Below, one piece after another: positions 5,639 to 12,891 of a DNA stretch of 34,317 nt (the first letter of the stretch is position 1; each line of letters starts with the position of its first letter). Below the pieces are notes generated by a model. The model worked only from the letters and a program-made list of their open reading frames with translations, searched no databases and was not told the origin of the DNA. Both the position numbers and the translations under genes were made by a program. The stretch is taken from positions 3,901,109 to 3,935,425 of the forward strand of contig NZ_LT605203.1 in the NCBI RefSeq assembly GCF_900089495.1, written 5' to 3'. This stretch comes from Thiomonas sp. X19 (GTDB lineage Bacteria > Pseudomonadota > Gammaproteobacteria > Burkholderiales > Burkholderiaceae_C).

Positions 5639-7900
5639 ATGGAATCGAGTTGGGATGCAATCGTCATCGGCTCGGGCATCGGCGGTTTGACTGCTGCCGG
5701 CCTTCTGGCAAGAGTCGCCAAGATGAAGGTTCTGGTGCTGGAAAAGCATACAGAGCGTGGTGGATTGACGCATACCTTTCGTCGCGACGGCGCATCCTGG
5801 GATGTCGGCCTGCATTACGTCGGACATTTGCAGAATGGCACCTTCGAGCGCAAGCTGTTCGATTTCCTGTCGGGCGGTGCGCTTAGCTGGAACCGTATGC
5901 CTGAGGAGTTCGAGCGCTTCGTCTATCCGGGGATCAATTTTCCCGTGCCCTCGGATCCGTTGCGTTACGAGGACCGGCTCGTCGAGCGATTTCCCGGTGA
6001 AGCCGGAGCGATCCGAGGCTACTTCCGCGACATGCGCTCAGTTGCTCGCTGGTCCATCCTTGGCATCCAGGAACAACTGATGCCAGGTCTCCTGGCGTTC
6101 CTGCTGGCGCAGTACCGCCGCTTTGGCGCAGCCAAGGCCACGCAGACGACAGGGGACTATTTGGAGCGCCATTTCCGTTCGCCAGAACTCAAAGCGTTGC
6201 TCGTTTCGCAGTGGGGCGACTATGGCTTGCCGCCACGTGAAAGCGCCTTCGCCATGCATGCCCTCGTGGTCGGCAGCTACCTGCAGGGAGGATGGTTTCC
6301 CGAAGGCGGCAGCGGGCGAATCGCGCGCACATTCGAACAGGGCATCGAAGCAAGCGCAGGCTCGATCAGGGTAGGCCAGGAAGTCACCGCGATCCTCACC
6401 CGCGACGGGCGTGCTGTTGGCGTGAAGGTCATTGATCGGCGGGGAGTTGAAGCGGCGGAAGTCACCTATCTTGCGCCCGTCGTCATCTCCAACGTCGGCG
6501 CACAAAACACTTACCAGCGACTGCTTCCCACCAATGGCGAAATCGGCCGACGAACCGAGAAGGCGCGCGCGTTCATCGACTCGCTGGCCGGAGGCACGTC
6601 AGCCGTGACGCTCTACGTTCGCCTGAAGGCGCCGATTTCTACCCTTGGCATTCAGGGCGAAAACTACTGGATCAATGCCACACTCGACCACGACGACGTG
6701 CTGGCGCAGACCACAATGACTCTGGCAGGTGATCCTCGCCATATCTATCTGTCGTTTCCGTCGGCCAAGTCGGGAGATGGCCGCTTCCACACCGCCGAGA
6801 TCATCGCGCTGCTGCGCCCCGATGCTTTCGACGCGTGGCGCAGCACCATCAAAGGAATTCGCGGACGCGACTACGCCGAGCTCAAGGAATGCATCACGCA
6901 AGGCCTCCTGCGCCTGGCCGACAGCGCAGTGCCGGGGTTCTCTGCGCTCGTGCAATACTGCGAACTGTCCACACCGCTGACCGTCGAGCACTACACATCG
7001 CATCCGGCAGGCCGTTTCTACGGCCTGCCGGGAACACCAGCGAGATACCAATCTGCACCCCTTGCCGTGCGCGCACCGATCGCCGGCCTGTACTTGAGCG
7101 GCTCCGACGTGGGCAGTCTCGGTATCGTTGGCGCCATGATGGGCGGCGTGGCGGCGGCGAGCAAAGTACTCGGCTCTGCCGGATTCCTGCACATCATGGC
7201 CAGCGTCAGCCGAGCTAAGGCGCTTGCGCCGGATGCGGCGCGTGTCCCGGAAAAGAAGCGCGCTCAGCTCGTGGCGAAGATGGCGCTGACGCCTTCGATC
7301 TGGCGCCTGGAGTTCGAACTCGATGCGCAAATTCGTTTCGTGCCCGGGCAGTACGCCAGGTTGCGCGTCGCCCGATTCGAATGGCGCGACTATTCGATAG
7401 TTGCAGCCTCCGGCAACCGGCTCACTCTTCTGGTCAGCAACCGCACGCACGGCGACGGCTCGAACTTCGCAGACGCAGTGCAACCGTGTGAGGCGACCGA
7501 AATCGAGTTGCCGTTGGGCAGCTACCATCTGCTGCGCAATGCACACCACAAGGTGTTCGTTGCCACTGGAACCGGGCTGGCGCCCTTCCTGCCGATGTTC
7601 GAACAACTCGCGCATGCCGGCGAATTGAGTGCAGCCGAGCTCTATTTTGGCTGTCGCAGCATGGCGGAGGACATCACCAAAGCATTCGCCCGCTTGCCGC
7701 AGCGGACCGTCACCTGCGTCAGCCGAGCGCAGGCAACGGCAGGCGAATTTCAGGGGCGCGTGACGCAGGCCCTTGCGGGCCTGGAATTCATCTCCGCGAC
7801 GACGGATTTCTATGTTTGCGGCTCAGCAGCCATGGTCGCCGAGTGCAGGACGATTTTGGAACGCGCCGGAGCATCCCAGATCCTGGCTGAATCTTATTGA
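5639..7900 (+). CDS. Fused FAD oxidoreductase (RetSat/CrtI-like) and ferredoxin-reductase-like protein
   Basis: A 753-aa two-part flavoprotein. Residues 5-515 are a phytoene-desaturase/retinol-saturase-like amine-oxidase fold: GSGIGG at 11-16 binds FAD, EKHTERGGLTHTF follows at 35-47, and LYLSGSDVGSLGIVGAMMGG at 484-503 is the C-terminal FAD motif of this group. Residues about 541-753 are a ferredoxin-NADP-reductase-like module: FVPGQYARLRV (567-577), RDYSIVAA (583-590, the FAD-binding RxYS), VATGTGLAPFLPMF (641-654, NAD(P) loop) and FYVCGSAAMV (724-733). No 2Fe-2S cysteine set is visible. The fusion suggests a self-sufficient enzyme that takes electrons from NAD(P)H for saturation or desaturation of a hydrophobic isoprenoid or lipid; the substrate is unknown. 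No transmembrane helix is obvious. Ribosome site AGG at 5631-5633. A MarR gene follows 21 bases downstream. Confidence 0.88.
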   Translation: MESSWDAIVIGSGIGGLTAAGLLARVAKMKVLVLEKHTERGGLTHTFRRDGASWDVGLHYVGHLQNGTFERKLFDFLSGGALSWNRMPEEFERFVYPGINFPVPSDPLRYEDRLVERFPGEAGAIRGYFRDMRSVARWSILGIQEQLMPGLLAFLLAQYRRFGAAKATQTTGDYLERHFRSPELKALLVSQWGDYGLPPRESAFAMHALVVGSYLQGGWFPEGGSGRIARTFEQGIEASAGSIRVGQEVTAILTRDGRAVGVKVIDRRGVEAAEVTYLAPVVISNVGAQNTYQRLLPTNGEIGRRTEKARAFIDSLAGGTSAVTLYVRLKAPISTLGIQGENYWINATLDHDDVLAQTTMTLAGDPRHIYLSFPSAKSGDGRFHTAEIIALLRPDAFDAWRSTIKGIRGRDYAELKECITQGLLRLADSAVPGFSALVQYCELSTPLTVEHYTSHPAGRFYGLPGTPARYQSAPLAVRAPIAGLYLSGSDVGSLGIVGAMMGGVAAASKVLGSAGFLHIMASVSRAKALAPDAARVPEKKRAQLVAKMALTPSIWRLEFELDAQIRFVPGQYARLRVARFEWRDYSIVAASGNRLTLLVSNRTHGDGSNFADAVQPCEATEIELPLGSYHLLRNAHHKVFVATGTGLAPFLPMFEQLAHAGELSAAELYFGCRSMAEDITKAFARLPQRTVTCVSRAQATAGEFQGRVTQALAGLEFISATTDFYVCGSAAMVAECRTILERAGASQILAESY

Positions 7901-7921
7901 GAGATTGACGCAAGACACGCA

Positions 7922-8422
7922 ATGAAAAACTCATGGTTCACGCAGACCGAAGTCTTCTTGCTGCACGAGATCGTCGCCCGGCTCGACCGTCTCGCGCGCC
8001 AACGTGTGCTCGACGCCAAGGGCATCAGCTACGCGGAGTTTCTCGTCGCGATGGCTGTGCGCGAAAAGGCGCAACCGACTCACAGAGAAGTCGGCGAGCT
8101 GCTTGACATGAGCAAGTCCTTGGTGAGCCAGCGGGTCACTGCGTTGCTGGCCAAGGGATTTGTTCTCCAGCGTCGTGATGAGCATAATCGCAGACAGGTG
8201 AGGCTTGAGTTGACGGCGACCGGGCAGGAGTCGCTGGAACAGATCTATCAAGAGATGGCCAACAATGCCTCGAAGGTTTTCAACGTTTTGGGTCCCGCGC
8301 GCTCCCATTTCCTGCAGGCGCTGCGCCACCTGCAGGATGCGTTAATCACCGAGGATGCGCTAGTTCGTGAGGCGCACGGCGACGCTGGCAATCTAACCAA
8401 TGTGGATTCGCACATCCATTGA
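7922..8422 (+). CDS. MarR-family transcriptional regulator
   Basis: A 166-aa MarR repressor. Helices 1-50 form the dimer base; residues 54-78 are the recognition helix-turn-helix (HREVGELLDMSKSLVSQRVT), and 82-97 the wing (LQRRDEHNRRQVRLELTATG), which carries the DxxDRR-like acidic/basic signature of the family in the form DEHNRR. It lies 21 bases after the fused flavoprotein on the same strand, most likely in one transcript, and the dyad at 5590-5623 is a fitting autoregulated operator. The effector is probably a substrate of the flavoprotein, an inference from position only. Confidence 0.9.
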   Translation: MKNSWFTQTEVFLLHEIVARLDRLARQRVLDAKGISYAEFLVAMAVREKAQPTHREVGELLDMSKSLVSQRVTALLAKGFVLQRRDEHNRRQVRLELTATGQESLEQIYQEMANNASKVFNVLGPARSHFLQALRHLQDALITEDALVREAHGDAGNLTNVDSHIH

Positions 8423-8488
8423 AACCGAAACAGACACCAGGCACACTCAACCATCCGGGCCATCCCGGCTCCGACCGGCACGCAAATC

Positions 8489-8783
8489 AGTCGCTCTCTG
8501 GCTGGGGCGGATTTCAAGGACTGCTACGCGTTGCCGATCGCGCCAAGCACATCGTCGGCGCTGGCGATAGGTCATCCTGGACGACGCGGACCAGCATCTG
8601 GACGTCAAGGTTTCGTTTTGCAAGGTCGCTGAAGCCGGCCGCAACGCGTTGGCGGTCTCTACCGTGGTGCATCTTCACAACCTGCTGGGACGCGTCTACA
8701 TGCTGCTCGTCGCGCCGATCCACCGCCGCATCGTTCCCGCCACGCTGGCGCGGCTGGAGACTGGGCAATCCGCGGCGCCCTGA
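8489..8783 (+). pseudogene. Broken DUF2867-family gene
   Basis: In one frame from about 8489 the sequence reads SLAGADFKDCYALPIA, the usual opening of DUF2867 proteins; from about 8570 another frame reads VILDDADQHLDVKVSF, and then STVVHLHNLLGRVYMLLVAP and IHRRIVPATLARLE to the TGA at 8781-8783. The C-terminal HNxxGRxY and HRxIVxxxLxR pattern is the strongest mark of this family, whose role is unknown. Two frames are needed and an in-frame TAG lies just before VILDD. The middle section of about 50 residues usual for the family is missing, so there is an internal deletion plus frameshift. It sits between MarR and GNAT genes. Confidence 0.6.
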
Positions 8784-8792
8784 GAACTTGCC

Positions 8793-9278
8793 ATGGATGG
8801 CATCGTCATTCGGCCGATGATCGAACATGCAGGGGCGGTGCCGCGCATCGCCGCGTGGTTCTTCGAGGAGTGGAGGCTGATCTATGGCGATGAGACCCAA
8901 GCCTCGGTGCAGCGCCGTATCGAAAGCTGGCTCACGCAGCGGCAGATCCCAACCGCTCTCGTTGCACTTTCCGAGAACCAGGTCGTCGGGACCGTGGCCT
9001 TGAAAGAGCGGGAATTGCCGCAGTTTCCGGAATCGCCGTGGTTAGCTGGCCTATACGTCGTGCCGGAGTTTCGTCGCCACGGGATCGGCGCGCTGCTGGT
9101 GCGGGCGGCAGAACGCGAAGCCGCCTCGCTCGGGGTTGAGCGGCTCCACCTCTATACCCCAGGTTCGCAGCAGTTCTATGCACGCCTGGGTTGGTCGGTG
9201 CTGGGGCATCGCCCGCTTCCCGGCGGCATGGTTGCCGTGATGTGCAAACAGGTCGGGGTGCGCAATGTCCGGCATTGA
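8793..9278 (+). CDS. GNAT-family N-acetyltransferase
   Basis: A 161-aa acetyltransferase. The acetyl-CoA motif A is WLAGLYVVPEFRRHGIGALL (residues 83-102) with the RRHGIGA phosphate loop at 94-100; an upstream strand ALVALSENQVVGTVAL and a downstream LHLYTPGSQQFYARLGW (motif B with the common QxFYxxLGW) complete the fold. The acceptor substrate cannot be told. The N terminus starts at once with IVIRPMI, typical of GNATs, which supports ATG 8793. It ends convergently with the rhodanese gene; the 108-bp gap has no clear terminator. Confidence 0.9.
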   Translation: MDGIVIRPMIEHAGAVPRIAAWFFEEWRLIYGDETQASVQRRIESWLTQRQIPTALVALSENQVVGTVALKERELPQFPESPWLAGLYVVPEFRRHGIGALLVRAAEREAASLGVERLHLYTPGSQQFYARLGWSVLGHRPLPGGMVAVMCKQVGVRNVRH

Positions 9279-9386
9279 GACCGGATCTTGCTCCTGCGCC
9301 GCCCCCGGTTCGAGGTGAATCAGCGGCCCAGGAGCGTCATCATTGTCATTCGATGGCACCGGGAGCCGTCGTCTTGGATTGCCGAC

Positions 9387-10406
9387 TCATCCTGCCTCCT
9401 GGCCTGGCAGGCCCAGCATTGGATAGCCCAAATGGGACCACTCGTTGATCGAGCCTGGGTACACACGGACTTGCTGGTCGCCCACCAGTCGGGTCAGGAT
9501 GAACCAGGTGCTCGCGGCGTATTGGCCCGTGTTGCAGTAGGCAATCATCGGACCGCGTTCGGACAGACCCACCAAGGGCAGGAGGGCCCGGTACTGGGCC
9601 GCACGCAGAAACCGGGCTGATCCGTCCTTGGCGGTTCGATACAACACCGAAGGTGGCAAGGAGCGCGCTCCTGGGATGCGTCCAGCTTCGGTCGCCACGA
9701 TACTTTGCTCGACCCCCACAAATTGGGCCATGGGTCTGGCATCGACGAGGATGGGACGCCCCGGATGTTTGCTCGCCGCCAGCACTTGCTGCGTGGTGGC
9801 CACCAGTTTCATGTCGGCAGGCTTGGCGACCCAATGTCCGGATGTCATCGGCGCAATGGCGTCCGTATCCACCGGATAGCCGGCGGCGATCCATGCATGC
9901 GTCCCGCCGTTGAGAATGGCGACCTCATCGGCCGGCATGCCGAAGACTTGCAGCGCGTAAGCCAGGTAGGCCGCTTCCTGGAGTGATGAAGCGTCGTCTC
10001 CCGTTGGAACAAGGACCACGGGCTTGTCAGCTTCGAACTGAGAGGCCTGCATCACGGCCTGAAAATCCGACGAGGTCGGCAGCAGAAAATCGACCTTGTG
10101 ACCGTCGATGTCGCGCTTGTCCCGAATCGCCCAGAAATTGACAGACAAGGCGCCTGGCACATAGCCACCGACCTTGCTCAAGACTTTTTTGCCGCCTTCG
10201 GTGTTGAATGTGGGGTCGCTGGTCAAGCTGTTGATGTCGTCGCGGATATCGACGATCTGGACAGCCTTGGCGTGATCGTGCAGCCACTGCACGGAGACCA
10301 AGGGCCCCGGAAGCCCGGCTGCGTACGCAGCCGGGCAGCATGCGGCCGAGAGCACCCATCCGAGGCATGGGGCGACCGAGCGCAGCAGGGGGTTCAAAAA
10401 GGCCAT
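9387..10406 (-). CDS. Exported tandem-rhodanese sulfurtransferase
   Basis: A 339-aa protein with an N-terminal signal peptide (hydrophobic LLRSVAPCLGWVLSAACCPA, cut likely after AYA at residue 29) and two rhodanese domains. The first (about 35-175) has VVLVPTGDDAS where the active-site loop would be and lacks cysteine, as in the structural domain of thiosulfate sulfurtransferases. The second (about 200-335) carries the loop YCNTGQYA with Cys291 as the persulfide-forming residue; the loop differs from CRKGVTA of rhodanese and is closer to exported SseA-like proteins of sulfur oxidisers. It probably moves sulfane sulfur from thiosulfate to an acceptor in the periplasm. ATG 10406 is used because GGAG lies nine bases before; an ATG at 10421 is possible. 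It sits next to molybdate-related genes. Confidence 0.88.
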   Translation of the reverse strand: MAFLNPLLRSVAPCLGWVLSAACCPAAYAAGLPGPLVSVQWLHDHAKAVQIVDIRDDINSLTSDPTFNTEGGKKVLSKVGGYVPGALSVNFWAIRDKRDIDGHKVDFLLPTSSDFQAVMQASQFEADKPVVLVPTGDDASSLQEAAYLAYALQVFGMPADEVAILNGGTHAWIAAGYPVDTDAIAPMTSGHWVAKPADMKLVATTQQVLAASKHPGRPILVDARPMAQFVGVEQSIVATEAGRIPGARSLPPSVLYRTAKDGSARFLRAAQYRALLPLVGLSERGPMIAYCNTGQYAASTWFILTRLVGDQQVRVYPGSINEWSHLGYPMLGLPGQEAG

Positions 10407-10488
10407 GGTGTCAGTCTCCATTGAAGAAAGTTGAGTTACCGAGAGTGGCTGGGCCAAGCCTCTTGGCTACGCATGCTTCATGCGGATT

Positions 10489-10681
10489 TCACTTCAGAGC
10501 GTCGCCCTTGGGTTCGCTGTAGCCGTAGTCCTTGAACAACGTCCGCCCTTCGGCGCTGGTCATGAGCTTGACGAAGGCTTCGCCGGCTCTGGGGTTGGGC
10601 GCGTTCTTCAGCACGGCGGCGTAGAACACCAGCGGCTGGGTGGGCAACCAGGGAAAGAGGCGGAAAGGCGCGTCGCTGCAT
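10489..10681 (-). pseudogene. Internally deleted ModA-like solute-binding protein gene
   Basis: The minus strand keeps a ribosome site (GAGGA) and ATG at 10679-10681 followed by only about seven codons, and then, in another frame from about 10663, a tail LFPWLPTQPLVFYAAVLKN, APNPRAGEAFVKLMTSAEGR, TLFKDYGYSEPKGDALK to the TGA at 10489-10491. The tail is the last helix-strand part of molybdate/tungstate-type periplasmic binding proteins (AxxFVxxLxSxEG...xxYGx). More than 150 internal codons are gone. The Mop gene next door supports an oxyanion of Mo or W, although other small-anion binding proteins share this tail. Confidence 0.65.
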
Positions 10682-10766
10682 CAGAAATTCCTCGGTTCAG
10701 GATGGTTTGTGGTGACATCGCGATGGGACGCGAGTGATGGTCGGACAGGCGAATTCAAAAGGCACT

Positions 10767-10790
10767 CGAAATATTCGTAGGATTATATCG
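10767..10790. promoter_or_regulatory. Imperfect A/T-rich dyad upstream of the ModA relic
   Basis: The outer arms CGAAATA (10767-10773) and TATATCG (10784-10790) are complementary except at one position, and the overall 24-bp dyad matches at 16 of 24 positions. On the minus strand it contains TATAAT and lies just downstream of TTGACA, although the spacing of 13 bases is short for a promoter. ModE-type regulators bind dyads with TATA-containing arms, so a molybdate-responsive site is possible. It stands about 90 bases before the relic start. Confidence 0.3.
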
Positions 10791-10878
10791 TATTGGCACT
10801 TGTCAAATCGGCCGCCGGATGATGCGCGGGGTACCCCGGTGTGCGTTCGTGCAATCTCGCGGCGGATCAAGGATCCAC

Positions 10879-10902
10879 AAAAAAGCGGCCCCGAAGGGCC
10901 GC
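10879..10902 (-). terminator. Rho-independent terminator of the mop transcript
   Basis: On the minus strand GCGGCCC, a TTCG tetraloop and GGGCCGC make a perfect seven-pair GC stem followed by six T residues. It begins 21 bases after the end of the Mop gene and so ends the cytochrome-mop transcript. Confidence 0.9.
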
Positions 10903-10922
10903 GCAAGCGAGGATCGTGACGG

Positions 10923-11351
10923 TCAGTCGTCCACCCCGAGGATGATGTGTGAAGCCTTGATCAAGGCGCATACGTGCAGGCCATGCTGGAGACCCAGGTG
11001 ACGGGTGCTCGCGGGCGTGATCATGACGACCAACTCGCCGCCACCACTCAGCTCGATGGAAATTTCATCATTGACGACCCCGGGGACAATGCGGCTGACT
11101 TGGCCGCAGAGCCGATTGCGGGCCGATGTTTTCGTACAGTCTTGTGGGGTGCACAGAATGGGCCAGGACGCCTTGATCATCGCCCACGCGAGTGTGTTGG
11201 GCTCCAGGCCGAGACGGCGCATGCTGTCCAAGGTGATGATCGCGACAAGCCGCTCTCCTCCGGGCAGTCGCAGGACCACCTCGGCATTGACGGCGCCGGG
11301 CGTGACGACCTCGATCGTGCCGTGCAGCACGTTGCGTGCGCTGGTTCGCAT
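10923..11351 (-). CDS. Tandem-Mop molybdate-binding protein (ModG-like)
   Basis: A 142-aa protein made of two Mop/TOBE domains. Domain one (1-68) starts SARNVLHGTIEVVTPGAVNA and domain two (74-140) starts SARNRLCGQVSRIVPGVVND; each then has a strand with L/I-x-GG (RLPGGERLVAIITLDSMRRL and ELSGGGELVVMITPASTRHL) and the closing AxIKAS (WAMIKAS, CALIKAS). Such ModG-type proteins assemble into rings that store molybdate or tungstate in the cytoplasm. GGAGG five bases before the ATG is a strong ribosome site. It follows the cytochrome gene by 17 bases and ends at a strong terminator. With the ModA relic next to it this was once a larger molybdate locus. Confidence 0.9.
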   Translation of the reverse strand: MRTSARNVLHGTIEVVTPGAVNAEVVLRLPGGERLVAIITLDSMRRLGLEPNTLAWAMIKASWPILCTPQDCTKTSARNRLCGQVSRIVPGVVNDEISIELSGGGELVVMITPASTRHLGLQHGLHVCALIKASHIILGVDD

Positions 11352-11368
11352 GTTGACCTCCGTTGGAA

Positions 11369-11839
11369 TCAGGGTGATGGCTTGATCTCGAATCGATACG
11401 CCGCGTGGCAGGCTACGCAGTTGGATGTGACGTCTGCCAGGGCCTGGAATGCAGGGCCGACCTGGCCCGTCGCTGCGGTGTTTTGCAGTTGCACGACGAA
11501 CAGCTCCGATTGGCGGTGAAAAGCCATGCCGATCTGCTGCATCCCGGCAGGCATGGCGCGATGCATGAGCCGCATCTGCCGGGAGCCCATGACACTCAGG
11601 CCCAGGTGCATCTGGGCAATACGGGCCGCCTCAAGCCATTGGCGCTGGCCCATCTTGCGTTCGATCGCTGCCATGGCCCGCAGGTGATCGCGCATCAGTG
11701 CGAGTTCATGCAGGTAGGCAGTCTTCGGCAAAGGCACCACCAGCCGAGTGTCCACATTGCTGGCAAAGGCCATGCCGCATGGCAGTAGAGATAGCAGGAT
11801 GAAGAAGATGGGGCTGCGGCAAACGTACGGCATAAGCAT
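11369..11839 (-). CDS. Periplasmic c'-like monoheme cytochrome c
   Basis: A 156-aa protein with a signal peptide (PIFFILLSLLPCGMAFA) and one C-terminal heme site, CVACH (Cys141, Cys144, His145), 12 residues from the end. The body is predicted helical (ERKMGQRQWLEAARIAQMHL, FHRQSELFVVQLQNTAATGQ), so it looks like a class II cytochrome c of four helices with the heme near the C terminus. Methionines are frequent (MGSRQMRLMHRAMPAGMQQIGM), and one could be the sixth ligand. It may pass electrons from a periplasmic oxidase such as a sulfite or molybdenum enzyme; the partner is not in this window. The ATG at 11839 is preferred (GAGTGAG upstream); the reading frame continues further back into a repeat and is not coding there. 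Confidence 0.82.
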   Translation of the reverse strand: MLMPYVCRSPIFFILLSLLPCGMAFASNVDTRLVVPLPKTAYLHELALMRDHLRAMAAIERKMGQRQWLEAARIAQMHLGLSVMGSRQMRLMHRAMPAGMQQIGMAFHRQSELFVVQLQNTAATGQVGPAFQALADVTSNCVACHAAYRFEIKPSP

Positions 11840-11989
11840 CAAACTCACTCGTGATGTTTGGCTGAATATAGCGCACACGTCATTCTGGAGCAAGCAAGGC
11901 CCTCCGAATTCCGCCTCTTTGCACGCGAAACGCCGACATCCACACCTGGCTTTGCAGGCTTGAGGTGGGTTCAGAGAACGACCGTTTTT

Positions 11990-12071
11990 GAGCGCCCCCA
12001 GGTCGGCCCGCCGACCCGCCCCCCCCGAGGGGGTCAAGGAAACTTGGGGCGGCCCTGCGTTTCCTTGAGAG
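11990..12071 (+). repeat. Two-hairpin dispersed repeat, copy B
   Basis: Copy of the element at 1240-1319 and 18028-18109. Hairpin 1 pairs GGTCGG (12001-12006) with CCGACC (12011-12016) inside an outer GCCCCC/GGGGGT pairing; hairpin 2 pairs TCAAGGAAAC (12034-12043) with GTTTCCTTGA (12059-12068), ten perfect pairs over a 15-base GC-rich loop. It lies 150 bases before the cytochrome gene, in the opposite sense. Confidence 0.88.
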
Positions 12072-12404
12072 AACAAACCAATCGAGAACGCTCCCGACCA
12101 GAAATCAACGAGACAGCGTTCGCGGTTCTCTTGGTCGATGGATGGCGCTCGTCTGGTGCAATGGCGGGTAAGTTTCGAGAAATGCGGTCAAGCACCTGAG
12201 CCGGTTCTCGTTCCAACTCCGCGTTCATCCTGTCGGAAGGATCAGTGCGACCCTCAGCGACCGACTCTGCGCGACCCTGAGCCGACGTACGCTTCGTGGG
12301 ACCTACCGCCAAGAAGCAGACATTCGCCTCATCGCTTGGCGCCCTGTGACCAAGCTCTGCAAGGCCAGACTACACAAACACCTCCAGGTCGGCACCATCG
12401 ATCA
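12072..12404. other. Region with an unassigned coding relic
   Basis: No recognisable intact gene. A minus-strand frame (12312 to 12034) reads protein-like in part (MNAELEREPAQVLDRISRNL, then PAIAPDERHPSTKR) but runs into the repeat at 11990-12071 and stops there, so any gene has been cut or overwritten by the repeat. Its ERHPST-RTANA portion matches the relic near 395-428. Confidence 0.35.
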
Positions 12405-12554
12405 CCTGAGAGGGTGTGAACAAATCCGCCATGCCCGCTCATCCCGCCCAAACGGCCCCACTCGGCGTTGCCAATGCGCGCCGTGCCGTCACCTTGATTG
12501 GAACCGTTTGGGCGCCCTGCTCGGCCACGCCGGATTCATTCACACCCTCTGAGG
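12405..12554. mobile_element. MITE-like element with long inverted repeats
   Basis: The left end (12405-12460) and the reverse complement of the right end (12499-12554) match at about 43 of 56 positions; both begin CCT-AGAGGGTGTGAA, continue AATCCG, and share GCCCAAACGG inside. About 38 bases lie between the arms. No transposase is encoded and no clear target duplication flanks it. This is the shape of a miniature inverted-repeat element or of two abutting insertion-sequence ends left after deletion. Confidence 0.55.
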
Positions 12555-12661
12555 GCAACTCGACGACAATAGGAAGCTCTTCCAGATGGGCAAGGCTGCG
12601 GGCGGCGACGATGGCATCTTCGCCGCCGAAGGCTGAAGCGGACGCCCGTCGGCCAGATTCG

Positions 12662-12790
12662 TTACCGCTTCTTCGGTCGAAGCGGGTTGGGGATCATCGG
12701 CGCCAAACTCGCGGGCAGTCCGGGTGGGTTGGGGACGTGCACCTTCTTCGGTTTCTTGGCTTCCTTGTTGCCGTGCTTGCCCTTGGTCAT
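12662..12790 (-). CDS. Small basic protein, 42 aa
   Basis: Begins MTKGKHGNKEAKKPKKVHVP and ends LAPMIPNPLRPKKR before TAA at 12662-12664. The GNKEAKKPK box near the N terminus occurs in many short proteobacterial hypothetical proteins that share little else. Ten of the first 16 residues are charged or glycine, so it may bind nucleic acid or ribosomes; there is no evidence. GGAG eight bases before the ATG supports translation. It is 101 bases downstream of the Crp-type gene on the same strand. Confidence 0.7.
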   Translation of the reverse strand: MTKGKHGNKEAKKPKKVHVPNPPGLPASLAPMIPNPLRPKKR

Positions 12791-12891
12791 GGTGCGTACT
12801 CCAGATTTGATTGAACGGAGATTGTGCGCGCTGCGGCCCAACGACTTCTGTGCGTCACCGCACGCAAGCCGCTGCCGGCCTCGCGACGCGG

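Noticed and set aside
12034..12312. Minus-strand frame of 92 codons
   Set aside because: It ends inside the dispersed repeat and looks like a gene remnant at best; kept only as a gap note.
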